Positions 34,577 through 47,112 of a DNA stretch of 64,000 bases are shown here, in pieces; position 1 is the stretch's first letter; every line of letters begins with the position of its first letter. The stretch is from assembly GCA_028551475.1 (NCBI GenBank), contig CM052357.1, forward strand, positions 24,408,451-24,472,450, in the 5' to 3' direction. The notes under the pieces are model-generated. The model made no database searches and was not told the origin of the DNA. It saw only the letters and a list, made by a program, of their open reading frames with translations. Both the position numbers and the translations under genes were made by a program. Source of the DNA: Casuarina equisetifolia (lineage: Eukaryota; Streptophyta; Magnoliopsida; Fagales; Casuarinaceae).

Positions 34577-36980
34577 ATGTCGTGTTCCATGTCCTGTTTG
34601 TTACTAATTCCGACTCCGGCCAAGGGTTGCTTCCATGAGCATTGTCATCTGAAAGGCATCCCAGTAGCTTTCAGTAGGAGTAAGAGTTATGAGTGTGCCT
34701 TTTCATCTCTCTCTGCAGAACGGAGAAGCAAATCCAGATCCAGAAAACGCCGTCTTTTTCACTGCAATTCTCAACTGGCAGAGCTTGGCTCGGTCACTGC
34801 TGCCACCTATGGATTCCTGCTTCTCGGCGGCGGCCTCTTTGCCTGTAAAACCCATTCCTTTCGAATATGGATTTCCATCCAGAAGCTATGTCAATCTCTC
34901 ATTCTCTCTCTGCTTGCATATTGGCCTGTAGATAAAAGATCAGGAAGCAAGGGATCGCTTTTTGGCGGGCTTACTGGGTCAGCTCTTTTGGCATCTGTAA
35001 GTTCAGTCTTCCAAGAACTACATTCCCAAGTTGAAATGTCATTTAAATTGGTTGTGCTGGGCACATTAGTGTGCTGTTAAAGGGTACAATGATCAGAATG
35101 GGCTGTTCTTGACTTTCTGGAGTGCAAAAGATTGCGGGAACTCTCTTAATCACTACCATCATAAAAGTCTTTCATTTGCTTGGAAGCATATCTTGAGTAT
35201 TTTATATATCGACATATGTTATGCCCGGGAGTTGCCTTGGGAAACAATACCAATTTAAACTAGGTTGTTTTGCCAGCAATTTAAGCTTAGCATAGCCTTT
35301 TTTTTAGGGTTACGCTGGATTAGGAACAAAACTTAAAAGGAAAATACTCCCCACAATGTCGTAGTAGGAACCTATGGAACTATCATATCCGCATGCGCAC
35401 ATATGCATGCACGCAAATATGCGTAATTTCATTCAATTGAAGAAAACTGGTTATGATTTCAAACGGACAAGTCTCCACCGTTACTAATCATTCCCTTCGT
35501 GACATTATATATAGAAGATCATTTAACTTGCAATGATTTGTCAGAGTCCCCCCTAAACTTTTTTTGAGCAACAAATCAAAAGCTTCTGTCTTAGTCCAAA
35601 AAGGATGCATTTTCGAGTCCTGAAGACTCCAAAAGAACTGAGTTTGCATAACCTTGACCAAATCTTATCTTGGTGCCTGTTCCTTGGATCGGCTTTGGTG
35701 CCACTGATCTGGCTGGAGGCCTCTATCAATTTTCACCTTGACGACTGAGGATACTTTTGCTTTGATAGAACTGGTAGCATCCTAAACAACTCAATGGCCA
35801 GACTCCCAGTGAACTTAATTTACTTCTGAATTCTAGTTTCATGCTAATGGTTTTACCATCCCCAAGATAGCTTTGCTGGAAGGTATAGTCATCTCCCTCA
35901 AACTCAATTTCGTTCTGTAGCAATCTTTTACTCTAATGGGTAAGTGAAATAATTTGAAATCTAAAACTTTGGAAGGAGGAAAGATCTTAGAATGAACTTT
36001 CTTCTATGCCTTCACTTGGCACTGTCTGGGCCCATATCTCATTGGACATGTCTTTTCTGGCATAGACATAATTTGGATTTACAATTACTGATATGCTAAA
36101 TTGATTAATTTGGTGCTGGAGCCACGAACAGTCTGTTTTGGTCCATTTTGAGGCTCTTGTTCTTTGGGGTTACATGACATCCATCGTATAATTTTAATAT
36201 TACTGTTTGAAGGTCGAACTGTAGTTTTATAAGGTTTAATCTTTTATTCCACTGCTCAAAATGGTTACAGGATTATTAGAGACTTGACATAGTGCAGATT
36301 TTATGGTGCTAATACTGAAATGTTGTAGATTTTATATTTTAGGATATAGCCAGTTATGACTAGTTGTAGTTGTGCATGTGTAAGAAGTCCATAATATGTT
36401 AATATAAAGCAATAATCTCTAATTCTTGCATTTAGGTTTTTTAATCGAGTTTCATGTGGTTTCTTTTCTTTTCACTGGAGAAGATCTTTGCAATAAACTA
36501 AATTCCTAAATAATCCTTCATAGTACTAGTTACCAAACTAGAAATTTTCTCATTTCAAGTTAAATATCCTCCAAGGTCCTACCTAAAACAGTTCAACATT
36601 ATAACTCGAGATATTTTCTCTTTCAACAGGCTTACGTTCTTATGCAATCAACAGATACAAAAGCCATTGGTGATGCTTTTGGGTTTGGATCTGCATTCCT
36701 TTTCTCTTCTGTATTTGGTAATGCATTCTTGGTGTTCATTCTTAAGCATGTTTCTATTTATATTGAATTACAGCTTTCTACAAGTGACAAATTAGGATAT
36801 CTTTTTGATTTAGTTGCATTCAGTCTGATTTGGTGCCTTCTCTCCTCTCTCTTGATCTTTATGTTTTCAGCTATACGACTTGTAGCTACCGGAAAGCCGA
36901 TTCCTGCGGCCCCCTTGTTAGGTCTTTCTATATTTGCATTGGCTGTGTTTATCTCAGCATATCTACAAGATAGTTTATGA
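34577..36980 (+). CDS. FAX4: Protein FATTY ACID EXPORT 4-like, chloroplastic (TMEM14 family)
   Basis: Four exons: 34577-34844, 34932-34996, 36630-36717, 36871-36980. All introns are GT-AG, and the model gives 176 aa. Residues 1-65 form a Ser/Arg/Cys-rich, acid-poor transit peptide. Four hydrophobic helices follow: about 73-90 (TAATYGFLLLGGGLFAY), 97-117 (GSLFGGLTGSALLASAY), 124-145 (GFGSAFLFSSVFAIRL) and 155-172 (LSIFALAVFISAYL). The SGSKGSLFGGLTG loop is a TMEM14/FAX signature. FAX proteins sit in the chloroplast envelope and export plastid-made fatty acids. FAX4 is the short plastid member, and the length fits. The first ATG of the frame is chosen; an upstream in-frame stretch back to 34502 lacks ATG. 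The gene is convergent with the HMA gene. Which FAX member it is remains less sure than the family. Confidence 0.88.
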
Positions 36981-39774
36981 TCATTGAGTTCTCTCTTATG
37001 TGAAGAAGTGTTACTTGGAAATTAGCTACTTCAATTTGATATATTAGGTATTTTGATATGAATTTTGTATTCTGACTTAAAGTAGATGTTTTAGTGCTCA
37101 CTAGTTCTTTTGCGTGCTTGTTGATAGAGAAATTTCGTTCTTCGTTATGATGCTATGTTACTTGTGGCGTTCTTTGTAAAAAGACAGAGTTTTCAACAAT
37201 CAACAAAGATACTGACGAAATAAAAAACAAATGTAAAAGCTATGTTATATAACTTTTAAAACTTGAACAAGTTACTGCATTTTACGTATGTAATTTAAAT
37301 AATTCTCTAAATAGGCGGGAAATGCCACTCCATCTGCAGACCACTGGGAGATGAAGTTTGATCATCATAACATTAAGTGTTCCTGTAGTGTATGCTGTGA
37401 TTTATTATTCTCTAAAACTATCAATCACTGGTGTTTTAGACACTTGTAATTGGAACCCAGATCATTGACATCCTCTCCTATCAGCTTCTATTACTGTCAT
37501 CACCTTGGCTTCTCCTAGATTTCGGCTTCTAAGGCCTTGGAATGGAGGTGGTAAAATCCTCCCTTTGCTTTGAATGTTATCTTCAAGTTCCTGGGCTTTG
37601 TAAATTTTTGTTGGGTTGTTTTTGTGTCAAATGTTGGTGGTATTTGGTTCTTGCGTACTAGTTATTGCTTTCTACATGTATTCTGTAATCTGGACCAAAC
37701 GTCTTTTAGTGCCTTCTTGTGAAGGTTTTAAATAACCTAGAGCAAAACAAAAACATTTTTTTTTTGGTTTAACCAGGAGTTGCCATTTACGGCGACTCTG
37801 GAAACCAAAAGTTGCTGTCCTCAGCAACTCTGTTTACCTTCGGATGCTCAAAATATCCTTGGGAGAATCACAGTTTGATCTATCTGATTTCCCCTAATTT
37901 TGTGACTCATTTAAGATTGGATTTTGTAGTTTCTCACGGTTACTGTTCACTCCAAAAACTGCATATTGGATGATTTGCAAGCTATCTTTTCAAGCCAAAT
38001 ATTTGTAGGGAAAGGAACATGTGTTATGGTCCTATTGGTTGAAATATATTATTTATTCTTAGAGCATTGCACACAAGATAGCATAGAACCCTCAAAAGAA
38101 ATTTGGGGTTCTTTGCTTGTTAGCACCTACATCAAATTGAACCCATTTTGTGCGAACGTGTTTTATGCTTAAGTGTGATTCTTGCTTTAAAGTTTTGTTG
38201 GACTAAATCCTGACTTATATTTTGACTTTGAAAGCAAAGGTTGTTAGTTCGAATATATACATATTATTTACAACCTTCACTAGCAATGTGTTCACTTTAA
38301 TTCATATTACAACTTTTAGGAGAATCATTTGACATTAAGTCATAGTGCTGTTCAAAAATACATATCATATTTTAGCACTAAGATTGAGTTGATAAAGATA
38401 TATATGTTCATATATGTTTAATTAGTTGCATGCAATACATTGAATCTGAATATTACTTGTGGATAAAGAGTTACCCCTGAGGAATACATATTGTATTTGC
38501 ATATTCTCTAGCTAGATTAAACTCATTATATATTATATATCTAGCTTAGTGACAAAGGGATAGAACATTAGCATATAATCTTGTGATCCCTGGTAGTTGT
38601 TTTTCTTTTTTCTTGTTAAGAGAAAAAGACTTGTATTGGGTGCATGGCACTTGGACTTGTTTTTCACGAAGCATGTAGCTCATGTGACTTGGGACTCCTC
38701 GGTGTGTGAAGTGTAGAATTGGTTTTGTCACAAAGTGTTGCTTGTGTGACGTTTGGCTCGTCAATATGCAATGAGTAAACTTCTAGTGGTGTATGCACTG
38801 TATAAACTGTGAGAGTGATTTGCTCGTCTCTTATTGGAGTTCTCTTAGACTTAAATTGAGTCAAATCACTCTTAAACAAATTCTTATGTCGATTACATTC
38901 TCATTTCCTACTCTTTTATTTAAGCCTCTTGCTTTTGTTGTTGTTGCGACATTTTAATTAACTAGAGAATAAACTTAAGTGGCAATCTAAATCAAATGGA
39001 ATTTAGTATAAATACAAAAATAAAATAAAAAGAGTTGACATTAAAAGACTATAATTTAACCTCCCCTTCTTGGGATGTCATAGTACTTACATGTTTCAAC
39101 CTTAAGTGAGACTAATAGTAAATAAAAGTTCTTCTATACCCAAGATTTGAAATAAAAAGAAGAATTTTGCCTTGTCTTGGAAGATTTTCTAGTAGACCGT
39201 CCTGTTACATGTTTAGTCTTCAGCCCATAATAGATCAAGAGATTTGAACACGAGCAGCAAAAAGGAAACTACTACGCCTTATAAAAATTGGACTTTGATA
39301 TAATATATTAGAATATGGAATTAAGTAAAATATTTGGAATGTATTTTTATAAGGTCATGGGGAGATAACAATAAATTTGAGGTAATCTGTGCTTTGATAA
39401 CTGCATCTATCATTACGATCACCATTAAGGTCACATTGTGGTTATATTTTGTTGTGTTAGTAAAGAGAGATATTTATTGAGCACAAAAGGTAGTTGCAAT
39501 GCGCTAGAAAAGGCTGCGCTAGAAAAGGCAATGTGAATCTTATTATTGAAAGAAAACATTTTGGACTTTTATACATTTGACACACACACATTGTTATCAA
39601 CTCCGTATTTTCAAATGTATGCGGGGTTGTAACAATATACACATTTTCATTTCATTCGTCAGTTGTGGTTTTTGTAAATGCCAATATTGAGCTTTCATAA
39701 AAAAATGTCTTGAAAGAAAAAAGCATGAAGATTCTACTAGCTAGGTGGTTTAGCCTTATTAAAGGTCAGTGGCC
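36981..39774. other. Intergenic region between convergent genes
   Basis: This holds the 3' ends of the FAX4-like gene (left) and the HMA gene (right). Short open frames at 37966-38172 and 38546-38879 have no recognisable motif. No repeat element was identified. Confidence 0.4.
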
Positions 39775-40690
39775 TTATTCCATGACGATTTCTGATAATC
39801 CTCCAGCAAAGGCGGTTCCAAGATGTCCATGCTTGGCACAACATTCCTTCATGTAGCTCTTGCAACATCCACCAAATTCTCTATTCTCCAAACTGATACA
39901 AGCATGCACAGCCGCCGATTGCTGGCATTCCTGCCCATGGCCGTGACAGCAACCACCTTTCTCTCTTTCCTCAGGAACATGGATAGTGACTGATTCCACT
40001 TGCTCAATATCAATTGTCGTCTGGAGTGCAGAATCTTTTCCACGCTCGTTCAAGTCGTGATGAGCCCCTGTCACTTTGTGCTGATGGTTGCAACTGGACA
40101 CCCTTCCTGCTGCTCCTTTGTCAATATGGCTCTCGACATGGCCCATATGACAATGGTCTGAGTGGCAATGGTCACCAATTCTCGTTTTTTGCCTTCCTTC
40201 TGAAGGATGAGAATGGCGGCAATATTTTTCTTCGGAATGCCCGTCCTCACCACAATCAACTTCCCTTGCTACCGTATCGGTACATTTCTCTTCTGTACAT
40301 GAACCCAAGTTGTGAGGCCCTGAGCTACCTTGGCTGTGTATCTCGTGCGACTCCGAACAGTGATTTGCCTTATTATGGCCTCCAAGACCACAGTGCCTTG
40401 CCACATGGAATTCACCAACGGTTACGCATCCATCATGGCTGTGAGCTGCGTCGATGAACTTATTATTTCCACATGAGTTTGAAGTTAAAGGGCTAGACTG
40501 ACACTTCGCGGCACACTTCTTGGCAGAACACTTTTGAGGCTGAGTAACCATTTGATGTTTGCTGTCAGAGCAGCAATGGTGATGCTTGTCCTTAGAATGA
40601 TGGTGATTAGATGGGCCGCCGTTATTGTCATTGCATCCATGCTTATGGCTATGCTGTTCGGCAGAAGATTTGCATGATGTTCCCCGAGGC
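39775..40690 (-). other. His/Cys-rich C-terminal tail of the HMA ATPase
   Basis: The last ~309 codons of exon 9 form a low-complexity region with [23 protein letters not shown] and [17 protein letters not shown] clusters. In HMA2/HMA4 relatives such tails bind zinc and tune transport or localisation. This is family knowledge, not seen here. Confidence 0.8.
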
Positions 40691-43600
40691 TTCTGAGTAC
40701 CTCTCAAAAGCAGCATGCTGTTGAGGATGACTAGCAGGCAGGTCCCAACATCGGCAAGAACTGCTGCCCAGACAAGTGGATGGCCAGCGAAGGCTAAAGC
40801 AAGGATTGCAGACTTAGTAGCGATTGACAAAAAGATGTTTGTAACCACTTTGCCGTGAGCTTTTTTCGCCAACCGGATGGCTTCAGGTATCTTTCTGATG
40901 TCGTTGGACATTAGAATCACTTGCCCAGTTTCAGTAGCCAGAGCTGAGCCTGAAATACCCATGGAGATACCAATATCAGCTGTGGCCAATGCAGGCGCAT
41001 CATTTACACCATCCCCCGTCATGGCTGTCCGTCCCTCCCTCTTAAATTCACTGATGATTCTTGCCTTATCTTCAGGTAGAAGTTCTGCATGAACTATTTC
41101 AAGAGCATGATCCAGCTGTTCATAAAAGTGAGTTGCCAGTCTTAGTATCTCTTCGATAAGTCTATACAGCAAAGGTATCTAATTCCAGGGTGTTTGTTTT
41201 TGCCGGAAATAAAAGTACTTCAATTTTCCCAAAGTCTTTGCTTCAATCAATCTTTTTTGCAATTGGAGGTCTACTGTAAATTCTTTAACTTTGTAAATGC
41301 GTAGATCTTTCTCAAGATTAGATAAACGAAGCATACGCGGGAACAAGCATGAAAATACGTGGTTAAGAGCCAGAAAGTGCACCTGCTCTTGGACATGCAT
41401 AGCTGCTGCATTCCTGTCTCCAGTTAGCATAGCGGTTTTAATTCCTAACAATTTCAGCTCCCTGATCGCCACCAGAACCCCAGATCGACAAGCATCTGAA
41501 AGAGAGAAAACTCCAGCTGGGTTTGCTCCACAGTATACGTACCCAACCGTGCTTCCTTGCTTTATGTCACCTTCTATGGCTGGAAATAGAAAGTTGAATA
41601 ACAGAGGATTAGAACCACGGGACCACAGTGCGACACCCAGTTCCAATGCAGAGATCAAATGTTAATAAAAAAGATGGAGACGAAAAGCTTGGTCTTTCAA
41701 AAAACTGAGAAATGCACATGGACAGAAATAAGCACACTCATCTTTATGTAGCAACTTCTGAGTTCTTAAACCTTACAATAATGTGAAACTGAGGTGTTTT
41801 AGAATATGGTTTTCAAGGCAGAGGAGCAAGAGCGCTCACCTGTTAGACACCCAGCTCTCAGACCCATCTTTCTGTTTCCAATATATATATCGTTCCCATC
41901 AACTTTTCCGCGGATCCCTTCTCCAGGAAAATTTTGAAATTCCACCACATGTTCAGGCTTTGGTTCAATTCCAAGCGATCTTGCATGGTCAATAAGTGCG
42001 GCTGCCATTGGATGACTTGACTTGCTCTCAATGCTTGACACCCTGCAGTTACAACAAACAATAGTAATCGTCAAGGAAATGAAAATTTTCCATAATAAAC
42101 AGGGCATTGTTCTAATGAAGTGCTTAAGACCAACGCGTCTATACTAAATATATTTTGTTCTATGGCACTCAAAAGACTGCGTTACCATTGTCTTTTAGTA
42201 GTGTTTGAATGCTTAATCTTCAACTTGAGTTTCTGTAACTTTTAATGATAAAATCGCCTTTACTATAGATCTCAAAATAAGAAAGTAACATTCCTGGGGT
42301 TTCTCTAACATAACTCCCTTTTGTAGTCCTAGAAGTATCGAGCTGCCGCCTTCCCATAGGATGAAAGAACAAATTACTTAACCAATTTCAATGACACCAA
42401 ATTATCTTGAAGTTTTTTGAAGAACAAGCAGTATTTCAACGAAACTGGCCAATTTTGTGTCGTAGGAGGACCTACACGTACTAAAAGGAAGTAGGAGATC
42501 AAAAGTAGTCCTTACCAATAAAGCAACGTATTCAAGCTAATATCATCACTAAGGGAACGAATTTCGGTCACCAGAAACTCTCCCCTAGTTATTGTGCCAG
42601 TTTTGTCAAATGCCACTATCTTAAGTTTCGCAAGAGTTTCAAGATTGTCTCCCCCTTTGATTAGAAGACCAGATGTTGCTGCCTTCGTGAGCGCACAGAA
42701 TGTTGCAACCGGCGTAGAGAGAATGAGTGAACATGGGCAGGCACTTACTAAAACAACCAACGCCAAGTGAAACCAATGCTTAAGATTATGAACTTTTAAT
42801 GCAGCTGGTACCACCGCAAAAGAAGCTGATATGATCAGAACGGCTGGCAAAAAGTTAACCAAAAAATCAAAACGTGAATGAAAATCCCTTCAATAGGTTA
42901 AAAGCAGAACGAAAATAGTGACACTTTCAACTGGTACCAAAGAATAATAGAAATAAAAAAGTTATGAGGAAAATTTGCCTAACCTGGGGTATAAAATTTG
43001 GCACATTTGTCAATTAATCTCTGGGTTCCGGATTTGCTGTTTTGAGCCTCTTCTACAAGCTTTGCCATTTTAGCTACCACACAGTCTTCAGATAGAGCAG
43101 TGGTTTTAACACCAATATAGCCTGAAAAGCACAAAATATCATAGTTAAAAATAAATAGGTAAATAAACCATGCATGAAAATGGCAGTGCTTGGGTCGGGG
43201 TGTTTGTTACCGTTTAGATTAACGGTGCCAGCCCAAACAACAGATTCCTTTTGTTTGGCGACAGGAACAGACTCTCCAGTCAGAGCCTTTTCATCAACTT
43301 CACATTCGCCTTCCACTACAACTCCATCAATGGGTATAACTTCACCGGCCTTAATGGCCAGAACAGTATTCAACTTGACCTCGTCAGCATCCACGACTTC
43401 TCCGGTTTCAGCTATGACTGCCTTCTGGGGGCTTATGCTCATCAATGAAGACATCACTGCATTCGCCTGAGTGCATGGTCAAAAAAATCGTAAGCTCACT
43501 CAATGGAAATAACGAGGCTTACTCTGTATTTTAGCAGCTAACCAAAAGCCTTGCAATAGGTGGCTGCAGTGGCCATTAAACATTCCACCCAAAAACATAA

Positions 43601-46600
43601 GATACCAAATGCAAATATTATAATGACAGTAACATTTCTGTGCTGAAAAGGTTTTTTCCTATCCATATTTTAACTTGCTTTACTAACAAGCACTGGAATT
43701 TTACATATGATCTTAATCCTCCTATTTGTGCTTGCCTTTTTGAATAATTGGCTGCATCAGTAATAATGCCAGAATAGCTCAATTCAAGTGGGAAAGAAGC
43801 ATAATTTCCAATGCGTTTTAATCGAAGTAGGTTCTGATTGGCAATGTGTAAGAGAGAGAGAAGTGTGGACCTTGTGGCTTGCCCTTGTCTCAAGCCATTC
43901 TGCAATGGTGAACAGAAAGACAATGGTGCCTGCCTCCAGATAATCGTTCATAGCAACTGTTCCTATGACTGTCATTATAAACATTGAGTTAGACAACTTC
44001 GTCTACAGAAAATTTAAAAAAAAAAAAAAAGAGAGAGAGAGAGAGAAAGTAGCCAAGTCATCCATGAGCTATCGAACTTTATAATTAGATTTTAAGAAGT
44101 TCCATCCTTTCTCCAAATTTTCTTTAATTTACCAAAACTACGAATTTGATTGAACCAAGTTCTATGATTAATTTATAATTACTACGTACATATCCACAAC
44201 CACTTCTCTAACTTTTAAAATATATGCTCCATATAAAATTCATAGAAGCCAATCGAAAAAACGAACATTCCACAACTAAACAAGAATGGCTTCTGCATGG
44301 TATCTGAGACCACGTGCAAATGACTAGGGGCCAAACCGATAAAGTCATGGCTGACGTGACTCCGTTTCTAAAGCGGCAGAGGTACAAAACAAGTGAGTTA
44401 TTGACTGACGTGAGTTATTGAATCCAAGGACCGTCACCGAGGAAGAAAACAAAAGGAAAGGACTAAAGAGATTAGGACTACAGTCATTTTCTGCAGAGTA
44501 CCACATCTGAAATCCACGAAATCTTCTTGAAAAGGACGTGAACAGCATCCCAAATCAGAAAAACACTTCTTCTTCTTTTTTTTTGTCTTTTTCTTTTTTG
44601 GGATTCAGATAAGCAAGAAATGAATGCGTCGGGGTATCGAAAGCCAAATAGAGGCCGGATAAGGCTGTTCAAGCTTGTCAGAAAACCGTATCTCAGTAGG
44701 CACTCAAGGAAAAGAACTCATTGAAAATTTTGAAAGTTGAATTCTTCCGAGTTAAGGAAAATGGGGAGTGCACCTTGAACTAAAAGCAGTAATAATGGCC
44801 ACTTTAACCCTTTTTTCTTTGTGGGTTCCGTGAACGCATCCAACATGCTGCGAAAGACCAACTTTGCCAGTTTGGCTTATTGGAGTTTAATAATTGTCTA
44901 AGATCTCCTAAATCAATTAAGTTATTTTTACTTCTCTTTTTCCCATACCCATCTGAATCAATCTGTAACCATCTGACGATCTATTCCACCATATGCATCA
45001 CGCTACGCAGCCCTAACAACGGAGAGACGCTTTTTTCTCGGGAGCAAACTTTTCTATTTCGAGGAGTCTTTACCTCAAAGGGAGTTAGGTGAAGAGTTTG
45101 TGGGGTGAGCTTTTTGTGAAGTGGTATCCACTGGGAAAATAACATCTAAACTATTAAAGCGTCACGGGAGTGGTACAACAAAGCTCTACCAAATGAGAAG
45201 GAAGAAAAGAGCATTGCCACTTGTTGGTTGCCCATATCTTATGCATTTCCTTTCTATAACTTATCATGACTCCAATAGCTGCTAGATAAAAACCCTTGGA
45301 GCATTTCAATATCAATTTTACAACTTTATTAGTTGAATTTACGTCCTTGTGGCAAAAATAAAGATTAAAGTTGATAAGTGTAGGAGTTTCAATTTGCTAA
45401 TAAAGGACTGGGATGTTGCCTCAAAGTTGAGCTTTTCTCATCGAGAAGAAGCCAAAAATCACAAAAATTATAAGATAAAGGAGACTTGCCTGCAATCATG
45501 ACAAGAATGTTGATGTCAAGCCTAAGATTCCGGATGGCCACAAACCCTTTCAAAGCAATTGGAAAGATGCCAACAGCTACCGCTCCGAGAGCCAGCCATT
45601 GAAGGGGACGAAACACATATTTCAAGAATGATAGCAAGAGCAACATGCCACAGGCTACTGCATATGGACTTGGCCATTTTTTTGGGTAATTCTCCACCCC
45701 ATATGCCCTCACATTTGCTTCAAGTCTTGCCTGATTTAGAGCTTTAACTGTACGAACAAAATCCCAGAACTTGTCACTTTCGATAAGTTTAAAAAAAAAG
45801 AAGAAGAAGAAGAAGAAAGAATATATTATCTGCATACAAATGGAAAAATGAAAATAAGGGTATTTTGGTAAGCATATAAAAAGAACAACCATTGCCACCC
45901 TTCCAAATGATTGATCTAGTTTAATAACGCAAAAAGTATGTGGCGGTCACCATCTTATCGGTTTACTCCCACCGTCGAGGCCATTTGAGTTTTGTTTAAT
46001 GGAGCCACTGTGGTTCGTTTTAGCCTTTTATCGTTCACATCGACATGGAAAATGGAAAATCATACCGGAATCTTTCCTCGTTGTGTCTCGGACCAAATAA
46101 ATCCAAGGCACTTTTATCACGTGAAAGAGTGGTATCAGTGTTTACACTAACACTCTGAAAGACTCTAGTGCCGAACGATATAATTGTGAAGAAAACCAGT
46201 AAAGGGATACCCACTACCGAAGAAACATGTTTAAAATTACGAAGATCGAGATCCTTCACCTGAAAGAATATGTCGGATGAGGAAAAAGATAAAGCGCATG
46301 TTTCCTAGTACCAGTTTAGGGGAGGAACAGCAAAGGTTTACACGGAAAATGAGAGAGACAGAGAGAGATCGACAAAGAGACAACTATGTTGTACTGTCAA
46401 ACACTTTCAACCTGTTGAGCTGTGCTTTACACATGATTCTTTTTCAGCTTTAGTTCCAAAAGGGTCTCCTAACGTTTGGATTGTGTCAGAGGATCACTAG
46501 AACAACGCTTCCAGCTTTTTGCGTATCGAAATTGTCTTAAACCTTTCGTTTATTTCTTCACTTCTACCCACCTTTCTCCACTTTTTGACTAATTGGAACG

Positions 46601-47112
46601 TTTTTTGTCTAAGCAGTAATGCAATACAATTAGGAAAGTTGTTCTTTTCAAGCAAACAAAAAGAAGACATCGAGCTATAGGATCAAAAGCTGGATTGAGT
46701 ATCAACTTTTTAAAATCATGTCTGTAATGTGCCGAAAGATGAAAGATCCGACTCAGTAGTTCACCGGCCTTATCTCTGCCAATAGAGGCATAGCTGGCTC
46801 AATACGATTTCGATACGCCACTTGCGATTGAAACGAAAATGAAAAGAAGTGGGTCTTTCGACATCTAGAAAGAGCATGTTTGAAAGGAAAAGTTTTTGGT
46901 TGTTTACCGATTTGAGCCTGGGAAATGAGGAAATTGTCGTGAACAACAATCACCGTTCTTGTTGTAACTATCACCGAAACCTCCTTGACACCCTCCAGAG
47001 GCTTGAGGATGTTCTCAATCAAAGGCACCTCTGACGAACAGCACAGACCCAGCACATCAAAGTAGCTCTTCTGCAACTTTTTCTCACCCTTGTCCTTTTC
47101 CTGCGAAGCCAT
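39775..47112 (-). CDS. HMA2: Zinc/cadmium-transporting P1B-type ATPase (HMA2/3/4 group)
   Basis: Nine exons on the minus strand: 47112-46908, 45747-45490, 43968-43871, 43466-43211, 43121-42984, 42843-42516, 42042-41840, 41579-41383, 41115-39775, giving 1007 aa with no internal stop. The pump moves Zn2+/Cd2+ across the plasma membrane or tonoplast using ATP. Seen in order: N-terminal metal-binding GLCCSSE (22-28) in an HMA fold, LTGES actuator motif (249-253), CPC in the transport helix (354-356), DKTGT with the phosphorylated Asp 398, SSHP (435-438), [15 protein letters not shown] (595-604), and a ~309 aa His/Cys-rich tail (from about 699) with CC pairs that probably binds metal. Intron 2 starts GC instead of GT. 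A TTGCAG acceptor just before the ATG suggests a 5' UTR intron. HMA2, HMA3 and HMA4 cannot be told apart here. Confidence 0.93.
43969..45489 (-). other. HMA intron 2, GC-AG type
   Basis: The donor reads GCAG|GCAAGT (minus strand, intron from 45489) and the acceptor ATGACAG|TCATAGG (exon from 43968). Only this join restores the conserved [15 protein letters not shown] stretch. The intron also holds an A run followed by (GA)n at 44017-44047. Confidence 0.8.

Noticed and set aside
34378..34623. Minus-strand frame over the FAX4 start
   Set aside because: Antisense shadow. The plus-strand exons give a complete FAX-type protein.
40014..40457. 147-codon plus-strand frame opposite the HMA tail
   Set aside because: It is the antisense shadow of the low-complexity His/Cys-rich exon.
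46035..46259. Open frame with a hydrophobic start in HMA intron 1
   Set aside because: Joining exon 1 (46908) directly to 45747 restores the conserved [12 protein letters not shown] stretch in phase. The frame is not needed and has no family motif.
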